In this document: one piece after another, positions 40,860-52,650 of the stretch | Layout of the letters: every line of letters starts with the position of its first letter | How positions within the stretch are numbered: position 1 is the stretch's first letter | Assembly (NCBI GenBank): GCA_016648135.1 | Contig: JADDOH010007976.1 | Span: 62,001-126,000 of the forward strand | Direction: 5' to 3' | DNA length: 64,000 bases | Source: Agrypnia vestita | Taxonomy: Eukaryota; Arthropoda; Insecta; Trichoptera; Phryganeidae | Translations under genes and position numbers: made by a program | Notes under the pieces: generated by a model | The model's database searches: none | Told to the model about the DNA's origin: nothing | Seen by the model: only the letters and a program-made list of their open reading frames with translations

Positions 40860-41245
40860 ATTTTTGCCATTTTCTTATGTGAAGTGGAGGCATGTACTTT
40901 AAGCCATGAACTAATCCGCAAAGTCGAGGCTTTTGAGATGTGGATTGAAAGTTTCCTGGGTGGATAGAGAGACGAATGTTGAATTCCTTCGGTATATGGA
41001 TATAAAGATCGAGAAGTATTGCAGACTATCAAGATAAAAAATCTTGAGTATATCAGACATATTATGAGAGGACCAAAATATAGTCTAAACCAACTCATCA
41101 TCCAGGGGAAAATAAGAGGTAAAAGAATCGTAGAAAGACGCCGCATCTCATGGCTGCGTAACTTGAGGGACTAAAATAAGTGTAAATCGACTGAGTTGTT
41201 CCGTGCAGCGGTAAATAAAGTTGTAATCATCATAATGACAGAATG
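40860..41245 (+). pseudogene. RTE-like LINE C-terminus (family D)
   Basis: Plus strand with several shifts: KVEAFEMWIE, TNVEFLRYMDIK, LQTIKIKNLEYIRHIMRGPK, YSLNQLIIQGKIRGKRIVER, RRISWLRNLRD and STELFRAAVNKV. This order (EAFEMW, LGHI.RH-like, GK..GKR..GRR..SWLRN.RD, A..R/K) is the end of an RTE-like LINE protein. The minus frame 40856-41146 is its shadow. Dead. Confidence 0.7.
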
Positions 41246-42539
41246 CCACAAGAAGAAAACATGATTAAAAAAATAGTTATCTATGCCAAATATGAACATT
41301 CCAACGATGATTGTTAATGATATGAGCAAAGAGGAACAATATAATTATAATTTGAATATCAACAATTTTGTCGTAAAACTTAGCGTTAACTAGATATGTA
41401 TTTACAAAAAAAAGACGTAGATATATTGTGGTCTTTGACCCCGCGACAAAAGTTTAGCACACTTCGGATCGAAGTGGGCTAAACTTTTGAAATTTTATTT
41501 AACACAATTTAGCTTTCCGGGAATTTTTACTAGTCGAATTTGGCTGTCAGTTTTTGCTGTAAAATGATTTTTATTTTGGACCTATTTTTTGTACACTTAC
41601 GGAGCCCGAAACTCCAAGATAACAACAAATTGGCGATCCGAGTTTTATCTTTCAAATTATTTACTTTACGATGTGAAAAGGAAATTTGTTTTGGAAGAAA
41701 AAATGGAACGTGACGAAATTCCTGCATTCGTCTCGTATACCTTCATCTGAATATGATACCAGAAGATGCATTATGTTTGCATAGTCCTAAGCCGGATAGA
41801 AAAACGTGGAATTGAATAGCTAGAGTAAATAATGCCTTTCAGTTGTACAGGTATTTCTCCATAGTATTAATTTCGTGGATTCCTCAAAAGAATCCTTTTA
41901 GGATAAACTGTCTTAAGATAATTCGTCAAAAGTGGGCTTTAAAAATAAAATTCATTGCACTACAGAAAAATGTAAACGTGTTTACAGTTTTTAAAACTAA
42001 ATACTTGATGGAAATTAATAACTTAATGGACCAGCAAGTATATTAAACGTATTTGATTTATCTTTGTATCTTGAACAATGTAAATATGAAACATTAAATT
42101 TCTATGTATTACCTATAGATATAATTTCTATTGTGCTGGGTTCGTATTGGTAGAATATCGTGTAATTTGTGTATAATTAAATTTTATTAATTCTCAAATT
42201 ATATAATATTACAGCGGTGATTAAAAAGGATATTTATGATAGTTTTGGGATGTTATATTGGAAGATATTGCAGTCGTCGTCCATCTTATTGCATATTTAT
42301 TGGTGTCACTCAATGGAGATGTGCACAACCTTCATTTTTATAGAACTCATAAACCGGTAAGGTCTCTGTTTAAGTTAAATTAAGAAACCTTAACGCAAAG
42401 ATAAACTGAAATCCTTAATCTGAATCTGAACGAATTGAATACAAAATCGTTACGTTTTCTGACAAACAAACCCAAACAAAAGAAGCCAGCTGCTTGAATG
42501 CTTTGAACTACTGTAATTTTTAGGTTTTGTTTTTATCCT
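41246..42539. other. AT-rich, one hairpin
   Basis: Short frames at 41530-41727 and 41843-42046 without domain. Confidence 0.4.
41448..41488. repeat. 19-bp inverted repeat, 3-base loop
   Basis: AAAAGTTTAGCACACTTCG (41448-41466) pairs with 41470-41488 with one mismatch around GAT. Confidence 0.85.
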
Positions 42540-43262
42540 AAACAATGTAGAAGTAAATAACATTTGATAAATTGACTTTGTAGTAAATTGGGTGTTTAAA
42601 ATTAATAGAGATATTCAAAATAAATTCACTGCGATGACTTGCTGCATCTTTGTACGAAGCTTGAGGCGTTTGGTGACATGGCATATTAATATACACCCAA
42701 ATCTGAGCTGTGTTTGGTAAGGTTATTGTACGTCTGTTGAATGTACGATGAAGACATGCTTTCAGATTTATATAGGCTGTTTTTTTAAGGGTATAGAACT
42801 TAATAATAATGGAAATAACGCTTCGAATGTTGGCTTCCAAGTCGTCAATCGTTTGTGGTTTATCGGCGTAAACTTCACATATCCCCACAACCTCACAACC
42901 CCCACAACCTCAGAAAAAGTTTATAATGCTACAACCTCACAATCCCACAGAAAAAACATACAACGCGCAACGATGTTAAATCATACGATCTCGGAGGCCT
43001 ATTCACAGTTCCATTACGCGAAATTATGCGCTCATCGAATGTTTCCTTCAATAAATTGATTATGGCGCCCGCTGTGTGGCATGTTGCGCCGTTTTTTGAA
43101 AATCAAAGCTCTTCCATATTAATACCAATCAATTGGGCAACGAAAAAGTCAGTAACCATGGTCTATCTCTCCATTGACTGTAATGTTCTGGTCGGCATCA
43201 AAAGAAATATGAAGCAACGATTGCACGAGCCCACAAAGCACACCAAACACTGAATTTATTTA
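42540..43262 (-). pseudogene. Tc1/mariner (IS630) transposase relic
   Basis: Minus strand: VWCALWARAIVASYFF, a shift, TMVTDFFVAQLIGINMEEL, stop, KNGATCHTAGAIINLLKETF, RNGTVNRPPRSYDLTSLR, then a repetitive GAGGTTGTGG patch (42890-42960), then VYADKPQTIDDLEANIRSVI. This is the catalytic half of an IS630/Tc1-mariner transposase. The second catalytic Asp, normally in DGATCHTA, is Asn here, and the LDYFLWG block after PPRS.DLT is lost. No inverted ends were identified. The plus frames 42748-43253 are shadows. Confidence 0.75.
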
Positions 43263-43946
43263 ATTTTAAAGTTCTATACCTCTAAAAAATCACCCTATAT
43301 TTATTAAAATGATGTTTGTAAGATGATATGTAACTTCCTTCCATTTATGGTCGCCGGCGCGCACTGTTACTATTTATGTGGCAGTAGGTAAGTTCATTGG
43401 AAGAACAGACTTGTGGCTTATGTAACTGGCTCTATCCGTTACAGAGATGTTTCGGGGAAATAATATATGGTATTAACGATGTCATCGCTGTGTTACAAAT
43501 TTTTGCGTAGTCATACCTTAAAAGCAGATGTTAAGAGAGAGGCGTGCACGTACAAAGCTATCGAGTTTCAGTTACATGCACACCTTTGAAATTTAACCTT
43601 TATTATGCTGGTTTTGCGTCTCCATGTCTTCGTTTACACGAGAATGATTTTAATTGACTCTATTAACTACTTCTGGCGTATCATTCTGTCAGCAGTAGAT
43701 TTTTTTCACAATACGAAATAAATTTGCAATTGGTCTGTACTTTAATTGTTTGAATATACCTACATCAAAATCCTTAATTAATGTTATTATTATTTTTATT
43801 ATATTTTTTTTATTATATAACTGACATAAAAAATATATTTGTTAAAATTTGTTAATGGCGTGAGTTTCTTTATACATATAGAATTTATTCTTAATATCAT
43901 TGTTTGTGACCATATTTATGTAAAATGATGTACGTGGGATGGCTTC
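43263..43946. other. Unassigned, AT-rich
   Basis: No frame or shared repeat recognised. Confidence 0.45.
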
Positions 43947-43950
43947 TTAA

Positions 43951-44855
43951 GGGGGGGGTAAGGTTAATTCGTACAAAAAAAGGCATGTTTGTGTGATTTT
44001 TTTGTGACGAAACAGTTGAAATCTCTTTATTAAAACCAATGGTACATTAAAGTATGATATTTGAAGAATATTGTGTAAAATTTTCAAGAAGAAATATTAA
44101 AAAATACGGTAATGGCAGCAATTATTCGGACGTGTCTCGGAAAAAAGTAGAATTGCGGTGTCCATCATAACTTGGTGCTAGATCATCTGAAATCAAAAAA
44201 TCTAAGTTCATTCGTTAGATAATAGGTTTTCCCAGGTAAAGCTGGGAGGATTTTTTGAAATTTCAATTTTTCAATTTTTTGGAACACTTTGAAAGCAAAA
44301 ACGCGATTTTTTGCGAAAAATATCGACTAATTTGTTATTACAAAATAAAAATTAATAACATATTTGAAAATAAGTCTCCAGCGTTACCTAGTAAATTATG
44401 TACAGAAATAGTGTTCAAAATTTCAAAAGGATCGGTGCAGTAGTTTTAAAGTTATGATGGACACCGACTTTGAAAACGTGAGATGTGGGGAAAACGCTTT
44501 AAAGTTTTGCACACTGTAAAATTCAAAATAAAACTCAACACTTATTTTATACTTACACATAATCGTCGATGCCTTGTTCACACAGTAAAGAGCTTTCATC
44601 ATCAGCATCTTTTTGTCCTTGTCTACGCAAAACTCTTTCAATACAATAGCACGTCCGGTAGTCCTCAGGTGAGCGTGTCCCTTAGCTGCCCGAGCAGATA
44701 TAGAAAATGAGTCTGAGTATCGCTCAAATGTTCATAATTTCGTCAATTTTGCTCCGATTGACTTGAAATTTTGACACAATATTCTTGAGATGTTATACAT
44801 TCATTTAAAAAATTAAAAATAAAATGCGAAAAAAAGTTAAAAACCTTACCCCCCC
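43951..44855. mobile_element. TTAA-flanked DNA element with G-run ends
   Basis: Ends GGGGGGGGTAAGGTT and AACCTTACCCCCCC, directly flanked by TTAA (43947-43950 and 44856-44859). TTAA duplication with short inverted ends is the piggyBac signature, so this is a candidate non-autonomous piggyBac-like element. The interior (905 bases) has only short frames (44255-44443, 44423-44641, 44483-44710) without domain. Confidence 0.65.
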
Positions 44856-45067
44856 TTAAGTTAATTAAATTTTAAACAAATTAAACAATTAATATACAGT
44901 AAGTAATTATGATATTATTATTAATAATGCATGTATGATAATAGAAAAGTTTTGTAAAATATTTGTTCATCTCTGCCGAATGAGAAATTTTTAGTTTAAT
45001 TTATACTATAACCAATGGCACATCTTGATCGTCCAGTTCCATAATAACTGAATTAAGAAATGTTTGC

Positions 45068-45275
45068 TAAGATGCTTACGATTGAGGATAGAATTTTAAG
45101 AAAGATATTCGTTGCTAGTATTGGATGTACCAGGACTAGACCTTGCAAGACCAAGCAAACATCATACTAGAAGAAGGTCGAAGCCCCAGTAGTCGATGAG
45201 CATGCATAAGAAGATGTATGGATTTGAAGAGAGATTTGAGTTAAGGCAAAATAATGTGGCACGCATGATACTTTA
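45068..45275 (+). pseudogene. LINE C-terminus relic, family A-like
   Basis: Plus strand with shifts: DRILRKIFVASIGCTRTRPC, KTKQTSY, EDVWI-type codons. The order RKI...GRP.KTW...RRCM fits family A loosely. Confidence 0.4.
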
Positions 45276-45889
45276 TGGATACAATACATGCGTCACCAGG
45301 AGTTCCATGGATATAGGCAAATAAAGCGCCCAAGGGCGGATAATTATAAGGGCCGGCAAATGATGGCGAAAAAAATTAGATTTAATACAAATATGATCGG
45401 ACAAAAAGTCTCTCGTCTATTTCTCAAAATTGTGTGCAAAAAATGGCTGGGAATATATCAATGGGCTAAGCCCATGATATTATATTGTAAAAATGGGCGG
45501 TAGAATTAAATTAAAATGGACCGAGTGATAAAACAATACAATTTCAAAGCACTAAATGATATAAACGCTACTTCTACGTAGTTTTCAATGATGCTGCCAA
45601 ATGTTTTGACTGAAATTATAAAGTCACAATTGTTGTGGGTGAGTTCATTTTTGTGAAGAATATATTTATATCTTTCAAAAATATTATTAGAGGAACGATA
45701 TATCTTTTTTAGCGTCCTCTCTTCACTAATCTTTTCCCATAATCAAAAGTTTAAATGTCTCTATTATTATAAAATGATTCTGCTCCCTACACCAATATTA
45801 GCTTTGTATCGACTCCTAAACCACTTCATTCTACATATTACCACATAAAAATCTGAAGCAAGCAACCAACTTTAACAACCTAAATATTC
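45276..45889. other. Unassigned
   Basis: A 71-codon plus frame (45288-45503) is rich in basic residues and has no domain. Confidence 0.35.
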
Positions 45890-46060
45890 TTTAAATAACA
45901 ATTAATCACTAAGTCATTATTATTTATTATTAATTTATCATAAAAAGTGTATTGTGTAATTACATCATATTCAAAATTTTCACAAAATATTGATACTTTG
46001 CACTCTAATGTCATTCTAGGACCATCTATTAGGGTCAACAATGATATGTTGACGGTCTGT
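45890..46060 (+). repeat. Dispersed repeat R, copy 2
   Basis: TTATTATTTATTATTAATTT, ATCATATTCAAAATTTTCAC, GGACCATCTATTAGGGTCAA and TGTTGACGGTCTGT as at 56640-56835. It lacks the A-rich tail and is joined at about 46061 to LINE family B. Confidence 0.65.
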
Positions 46061-46061
46061 A

Positions 46062-46358
46062 ATATCATCAATCCACCCAAGGTTGTTGTTGAGCAGGGTG
46101 GGCGAAAAGAGGCGGCTCCTGAACAGAATCGCCCAACAACTAGCAATTTGGATAGGCCATAATATAAGGCATTCGGGCCTGCTTTCTACCATCGTCGAGG
46201 GAAATTTTGATGGCAACAATCGTAGAGGCCGCCCGAGATTAAGCTACGTAGACCAGATTATCGGAGATGTGCGCTGTAGCACCTACCAAGAAATGAAGAG
46301 GCTGGCAGGTGACAGAAAGGAGTGGAGAAAGCGAGTGCTTGTTGCAGACCAACCCTAG
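46062..46358 (+). pseudogene. LINE family B ORF C-terminus
   Basis: Plus strand 46083-46358 reads LLSRVGEKRRLLNRIAQQLA, IWIGHNIRHSGLLSTIVEGN, RRGRPRLSYVDQIIGDVRC, STYQEMKRLAGDRKEWRKR and VADQP, then a stop. It matches 23947-24321 in order and spacing. The frame is open over 91 codons, but only the C-terminal part is present. Confidence 0.75.
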
Positions 46359-46714
46359 GATTGCGACCCTAAAAAAAACCCGAAGGTTACAGCTTTAAAA
46401 CATAACGAATTCAATTCAAATTAGATTTAGGTGCGGTTTTATTCTAATTAGATTTTATTCTAATTAGTTACTGGCCAGAGTAGTTCTCCCATCCACAACG
46501 TTTATTTATCAAGCTATATTTTAGCACATCACCAAAATAATTTGTATTAATAACTTTTCAAGAAAATGCAGTTGTGAAACAATTTGTGTTAGACAATAAT
46601 TTCATTTCAGATTGAATTGCAATCGATAAAAAATTATATAATTATATTGTATTGTAAGGGACACAAGGCTTTACAATGTATTAAATAATTTGATGTGATG
46701 TATTTCTTGTGATT
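46359..46714. other. Unassigned
   Basis: Short AT-rich stretch; TTAGATTTTATTCTAATTAG direct repeats near 46425-46465. Confidence 0.4.
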
Positions 46715-46940
46715 AATATTGGGCAGGTCACGTGCAGAGGATCCAGGAAGCACGGCTCCCAAAAAGGAACCTCAATGGAATATTTAATCGCACCCGGATA
46801 GGATGGAGAAGAGAGGGAAGACCTGGATTTCGTTGAGAGGACAGAGTAAAGAAGGAAAACACAGTCGCTGAGAACCGTGTTATGCAGATAAAATGAAAAA
46901 TTCAATGAACAAGGCATGTTAGTAGGGCCGCTGAAGAAGA
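46715..46940 (+). pseudogene. RTE-like LINE C-terminus (family E)
   Basis: Plus strand: WAGHVQRIQEARLPKRNLNG, WRREGRPGFR, stop, EDRVKKENTVAENRVMQIK. This is the .GHV.R....R.PK...G...GRRP.GRP.....D order of RTE C-termini, with a stop after GRPGFR. Confidence 0.6.
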
Positions 46941-48896
46941 GAAGAAAATATGAAACTGGAAAATGTGAAACACATTTGTTTTGAATAAAAATATTATTTA
47001 ATATTTAATTTAATACGCATTAGAAAGATAAATTAAATGGTTATAAAAGGGTTAGCGAAATCGTATTTAATTTTGATATGATTATAGCAAAAATTAAAAC
47101 GGAAGTGTTTTAAAAATTCGTTAAAAATCGACTACAAAATCGTCCTCTCTGTTAGATTAGCCATCACGACATCTGGATGTGCAATATTTAATACTAATAT
47201 TATCGGAATAGATAATAATACTTCTAGTACTAGGTACATAGTTAGAACAGTACACTTTTTGTTGTTTGATACTACCCTAATATATTAATTTTATTTTTTA
47301 ATAAAAATAAGTCATTATTGATACTGATAGATAGTCTATTATGAATTTAGAGAAAAAATAAAAACATTTTATGAAAACAACGAAGATAACATGACTTTTT
47401 AAACAGTGGATTCTGAACTAGGCTCATGGCTGTTTTTGGAGAAGCTCAAGTGGATTCATTATTGCTTTAAATAAACAAGCTAAATTTTATAACACGAATA
47501 TATCTGCTTTAAAAGAAATTAAAATTTGGCAATTATAAAACAATTTTAAAAAATTAAATGAATATACATATATATATATATGATGATATACATGATGAAC
47601 AATCGTTCAACCAACGTAACATTCATTTACCGAGTAATATTTACAGGATACTAAAATTTTATTTTGACTTCGATTAAATGACGTTACTATCAATATAAAA
47701 TGTTTTTCGAAAACTGAGACTCTTACTGAAAACCTTTGTCCAATATTAGTATGTATCAAAATTTTTCGTAATTAATTTTTGAATGAACAATAAAATCTAT
47801 GTGGTTAATATTTAATTTATCTATGAAAGTGTGAACCCAAGATATATTAAAGATATTTCATAGAGACGAAATTATATTTTTATGGGAAAGTAGGCATGGA
47901 AGTCTTTGGGTGTACATAGAGCTTTCGACCTATCGTACAACTGGCTTAAGTGAACTTTAACTTAAAAAAACTTTACACAATGTTACGTTCACCATTTCCA
48001 CCCATGATAGAATACCACGTCTATCAAATTTTTGGATCTTGTATATATTTAAGTTTTGCAACCCTTTTCATATATATGCTGTAATAATTTATAGCGCGAC
48101 CGGCATCCAAAGCTTTTTCATTCTCCTTAATTAACCACAGATGTCACTAACGAGACATCTATTTTTGATTGGAATTTTTTAGCAATATTCTTAATATGTG
48201 TAATGAGATCCTTCCGAATTATTAGCATTATACTAGAATACGTTCTGAAAAATTTGGACAAACTCAAAATATTCTGAAAGTGTGAACACTTTTCGTACAT
48301 AAAATACCTATTACGTGCCTAAGATGTGTACTTAAATACGTAGGAACTTATACATATTTTCTCCCTGAAAAATGTCGAGTATCGTGTGTTCTTAATCGCC
48401 TTAGTAATAAATCTGTGAATAATAATTCTTATAAATGTGTATCGCAACAGCTCTCCCAGACGCGAACTATGATCGCACGATAAATTTTTCAAGTAATAGA
48501 GCGTTTGTTTACGGCGCCAGCCCCCGACTTTGGAGCATATTAAAATGCCTTATAAGTACACTTTTACGACTTCACATCTAGACCAATAAATAAAAATTAC
48601 CCCAATAATACGTGTCTCTAAGCCATATTGCCTTCACAGAAAGGTCATGAAGTCCCGTAACTCTATCTAAAACAATGTCCTATGTTTGGCATAATAATAG
48701 GCATGATGACAGTATAAAAGAATAAGCGATTTTAAAAAAGAAAATATATTGAAAGGATTCTAAAAAATGATCCAGTTTTAATTAACACATTGAGATTAAT
48801 GAGATTTTCAATAAAATAAAAGTATAAAATTCTCCATTCGACTATTTTAACTGAAACGCCGCTCAGAGCGAATGACGTCACGCCTCAACTGTTGTC
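46941..48896. other. AT-rich stretch without recognised gene
   Basis: No frame over 60 codons. A mildly GC-rich patch lies at 48450-48545. Nothing recognised. Confidence 0.45.
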
Positions 48897-49925
48897 ATTA
48901 GAGATGGGAAATTTCGTTCAGTTGATTGAACTGTTCGTTCATGAAAGTGAACTGTTCATTCCTAATCGTACACAAGACGTTTTTCTGGAATCGGCAATAT
49001 GATAATATTTCCGAAGATATCGTCTCGTGGGAATGCGGAGGATATCCCATCTGCTATTAAGCAGATATGCGGGGATCTGAGAAAAAGATTCTGCCTATGC
49101 GTTTTAACTTCTATTATTGAGTTCCTAAATAAATTATCAGTAATCGAGCGAGTAATACAGATAATTGACTGTATATCTCCGATATATTACATATAAAATA
49201 TTATATGTACTATATACGCATAAAAATAATACTGAGCGAGATTAATTACGACGTCGCGATTCTAAAATTACGTAAATCCAACTGATTCTGATCGTATAAA
49301 TATATTTCGTATAAAATATATTTCCTTCTCAAGCAAATTTTAAATAAAGATAAAGAAAATGAATTTTAGCCTCAAGTTCGTCATAAGACAAAAAAAAACT
49401 TCTTTTTTTTATATAGAATTACGACAATACACGCAAATTTTATGCATTATTTAATACACACAAAAAAAAACAAAGTCAAAAGAAAAGAAGAAACCCAATT
49501 TGTAGGTATATTGACTTTATTGACGTCATTCAATAATGACTTATTCATATATTTATTATAATCTTTATTTCAAGAAGAAAAAATTAACCCATAAAAACCA
49601 AGTTTTTATTATACTCCCTTTCTCATTTACTAGTTGAAACGGGTTTGGCGCTTACCCCACGCGTTGGGCTTGAGTCGGGTGATGCTACGAAAGGGACTAA
49701 TAAAAAATTTCGAAAAATCCAAAATTATACTAATTGTACAAAATTATACTATACTAAATTAAAAATATCTTCATTATTTCCCAAAATAAAATTTGACGAC
49801 TAAAAAATTTTAGCAGAATTTAATGAATGAATTATTTTTCATCTACTTAAGTAGTGAACGACCAGTTCACTTAAGTGAACTGTACCGTTCGTTCTAAAAG
49901 AACAGTTCGTTCACTGAGGCTTGAC
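48897..49925. mobile_element. Candidate hAT-derived element, right end decayed
   Basis: Begins TTAGAGATGGGAAATTTCGT with repeated GAACTGTTCGTTCA and GTGAACTG motifs. The right side (49855-49918) carries GAACGACCAGTTCAC, GTGAACTG and GAACAGTTCGTTCACTGA in inverted sense. A matching CCCATCTCTA end and an 8-bp duplication are not found. A MITE lies inside (49585-49735). Confidence 0.45.
49585..49735 (+). mobile_element. MITE-like repeat with ACTCCCTTTC inverted ends (copy 2)
   Basis: Closely matches 8500-8655, including TACTCCCTTTCTCATTTACT and GATGCTACGAAAGGGACTAA. Several CpG to TpG/CpA differences from copy 1. Nested in the candidate hAT region. Confidence 0.65.
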
Positions 49926-51169
49926 CTCAAGTAGACGCCATGACAGCAGGGAGCGTTTATGCGCCAAATTAAAAATAGGTAGAAAAAATGCAATTATTTG
50001 CGTAACTTATAATATATATGAAATAATGTTATTTTCGGTAATAGTGGACGAAATATACCCACATTACAGAAGGTTATTTCAAAATCTGTCATGCCTATGC
50101 TCATATTTTTGCAAAAGGCGTATTTTCCGGTAGAATTAAGTACCCTGAATGAAAAAAATATTGGCTCGCGAGGGTTAAAATTCTAATTTTCCTCAATGGA
50201 ATTACATTTTGAAATTTGATCCAGTTTATCTAAGGATAACATGCAAATCATAGACAATGGAGAATCGTTATGAATATGATGGATTCTGGCTGCACTGGAA
50301 CAGTCATATGTATATTTAAAACTATGTTTAAAAAAGTTGGTGACGTTTATAGATATGTTTTATGTTCTTAGTTCATACAAAAATGTTCAGTTGCTTTGTT
50401 TTAGACTTATTATGTTAGTGAACTATTATGAATGACAGAGTTTTCGTTTTTTTAAAGAAGCTTTAGATAATTCAAGTTCCCACCATCTACCTAGATATCA
50501 AAAATTCAATTTTTGTACTTTCTGAATACCTCCAAGGATTCTTTGTTACTTCATTTCATATGTCCTAGATCTTGTTTTCCGAAAGGGATTTTCTCAGTTA
50601 ATTGTAGGCATTTTATTATTATATGAGAAATTGCTATGTATAGCAACAAAGAATACGTCACAAAAATGAAAAAAACATAAGCTACATAAATGATTGCCAA
50701 GTTAATTAAAATCATATCGTCGGGAGTATTAATTTCCATTACTTTTGACGGAGTCGGCCAGCGTGACCCTCACCCGGAGTAATCCGTGGCACGCGACCAT
50801 TGCTAACACACACTGCTGCAGAGTACATACTGCACACCTACTTGGTACGATCAGCACGCAATATTCTCAAAAGGGTACGAAGCGAAGATCGAGTGCTATC
50901 CCCACATCCGTTCATTATTAAGTGCTATAAAATATTCGAAATGGTTTAATATATAATTCCATTCCAGAGGCAAAAATACTGATTTTAGAAACAGTTATGA
51001 GAATGCCTCCATTAATAAAATTGTTCACTTTGTGTTCCCCAGTCTTTGATTTAGAGTCGAGATTGTCATAGAAAAATTTAATAATATATTTTATACAGAA
51101 ATGTAATGCAATATTATCTATAATTTATTTTTCACAAATGCTATTATTATTATGGTGAGCCAATCTATT
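49926..51169. other. Unassigned
   Basis: Frames at 49921-50133 (plus) and 50551-50739 (minus) have no domain. GC-richer patch 50750-50890. Confidence 0.4.
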
Positions 51170-51650
51170 TTCGCTCCTACTTGTAGGTCTTTCAGTTCTA
51201 TCATACAATAATCCAAGTAAAATTTGAAAAGTTACGCATCCCTGTTTGACACCTTTTGTAATATCAAACCATGTGAATGCTCCATTAATTCTCACGCAAG
51301 CACTACTGCCTTCGTACAGGTATGCAATTGCTTGTATGAGGTTACTCTTCTCCCCTTATCGCATCACATATACATAGACAAAACCTTCCATAACTTTCGT
51401 CTTATCATGTCGTACTGTCATACGCTTTTTGGATATCCACAAAGGCGCAGAAAAGTTTTGATTCTTTGCCAGAAACTTTCCGTCATCTGGTGCCGTGAGA
51501 AAATCTGATCCAAGCATCATCTTTCACTCATGAACGCTTCTTGTACATCCCACACTTTTTGTCATTCTCACTCTTTCTATGAAAATTCTCGTAGGTATAC
51601 AGTTTGTGAACAGAGCTCAACAGGCTAATGGCCCGATAGCTCGCGCAGTC
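51170..51650 (-). pseudogene. Non-LTR reverse transcriptase fragment (family G)
   Basis: Minus strand with many shifts: YRAISLLSSVHKLYT (RT fingers, about 51615), FLAKNQNFSAFVDIQKAYDS (motif A, about 51450), then a KGVKQGCVT-like block (motif B, about 51240). The order is right for a non-LTR RT, but the frame is destroyed. Motif C (xxDD) is not found. It ends about 50 bases before the C-terminal fragment at 51698 and could be part of the same or another insertion. Confidence 0.6.
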
Positions 51651-51697
51651 CATGTGATGGTAGATGATTAAGAAATTATCATCCATCACTCTTGGCA

Positions 51698-52163
51698 CTA
51701 CAACCCTTGGTGGGTCTTGGCCTCCTCAATAATTTTCCTCCACTCATCTCGGTCTAGTGCCGGCTCTCTCCAGTTCCGAAGCTTCAAGGCAGAGATGTCT
51801 TTGAGGACGTTGTCACTCCATCTTAATTTTGGCCTTCCTAAGCTCCTTCGCCCTATTGGCCTTGAATTCAGCAGGGACTTTGGTGCTTGATGCTCGGAAA
51901 TTCTCTCCACATGACTCAGCCACCGAAGTCTTCCCAGTTTTATAAATTTTGTGACGTTTGGCTCCTTAAATAGAGTATTAAGTACATTGTTGTAACGTCT
52001 GCACCAAAGTCAATTTTATAGAACCGGTCCGAAGATACGCCTCAAAATTTTCCTTTCAAAAACGTCTAGTGCTCGCTCACTCCTGTTAGTACCCACGTCT
52101 CAGCTGCGTACGTGAGCACTGGCCTAATAAGCGTTTTGTACACTAATATCTTGGTGATTCTGC
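51698..52163 (-). pseudogene. RTE-like LINE C-terminus
   Basis: Minus strand: VYKTLIRPVLTYAAETWVLT (about 52140), ALDVFERKILRRIFGPVL, stop, then KFIKLGRLRWLSHVERISEH, GRRSLGRPKLRWSDNVLKDI and DRDEWRKIIEEAKTHQGL with stop at 51698. It is the post-RT half of an RTE-like LINE protein with two breaks. It abuts a PLE fragment in the opposite sense at about 52164. Confidence 0.75.
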
Positions 52164-52164
52164 T

Positions 52165-52450
52165 TCTAATGCCATGCGATTGTGGAGCTTTCTACATAGG
52201 ACAAACCAAACGCATTATCGCTACACGATTGAAGGAACACATTGGAGCAATTAAAAACAACAACTCCAATACATCGGCAATCTGCGAACATGCGTCCAAA
52301 GGGAATCTCTGTCACTTCATCAAATTTGACAAGGCAAAAATCTTCTCAACAGAACCGTACCTTATACCCAGATTAGTCAGGGAGTCCATTGAAATATACA
52401 AACATCCCAATTTCAATAGAGATGACAGTTATAAACTATCAAATATTTGA
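52165..52450 (+). pseudogene. PLE GIY-YIG endonuclease fragment
   Basis: Plus strand from ATG 52169: CDCGAFYIGQTKRIIATRLK (GIY-YIG core, with GAF-YIG and the following R), KEHIGAIKNNNSNTSAICEH, then LVRESIEIYKHPNFNRDDSY and KLSNI. The last block (RE.IEI..HPNN.NR.D.Y.LS) follows the endonuclease in PLE-type proteins. A stop at 52448 cuts it; related sequence (RPVL..LI) may continue to 52480. RT domain absent. The first 19 codons of the annotated frame (52112-52168) belong to the LINE on the other strand. Confidence 0.7.
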
Positions 52451-52650
52451 CGCCCTGTTCTAACGACACTGATTCAACCCTTGAGAGAAGTCGCAGTAAA
52501 ATCCGCCGACGTAACAATTGTCAGTGGATGGTACATCAAATGTTTTACTGTTATTTTGGTCTACAAGTACATAATACTCGTGTACATAAATGTAAATGGT
52601 ATTTTTATATAAAGAATTATTTAGTAAACATAAACCCAGGGTAAGCCGTA

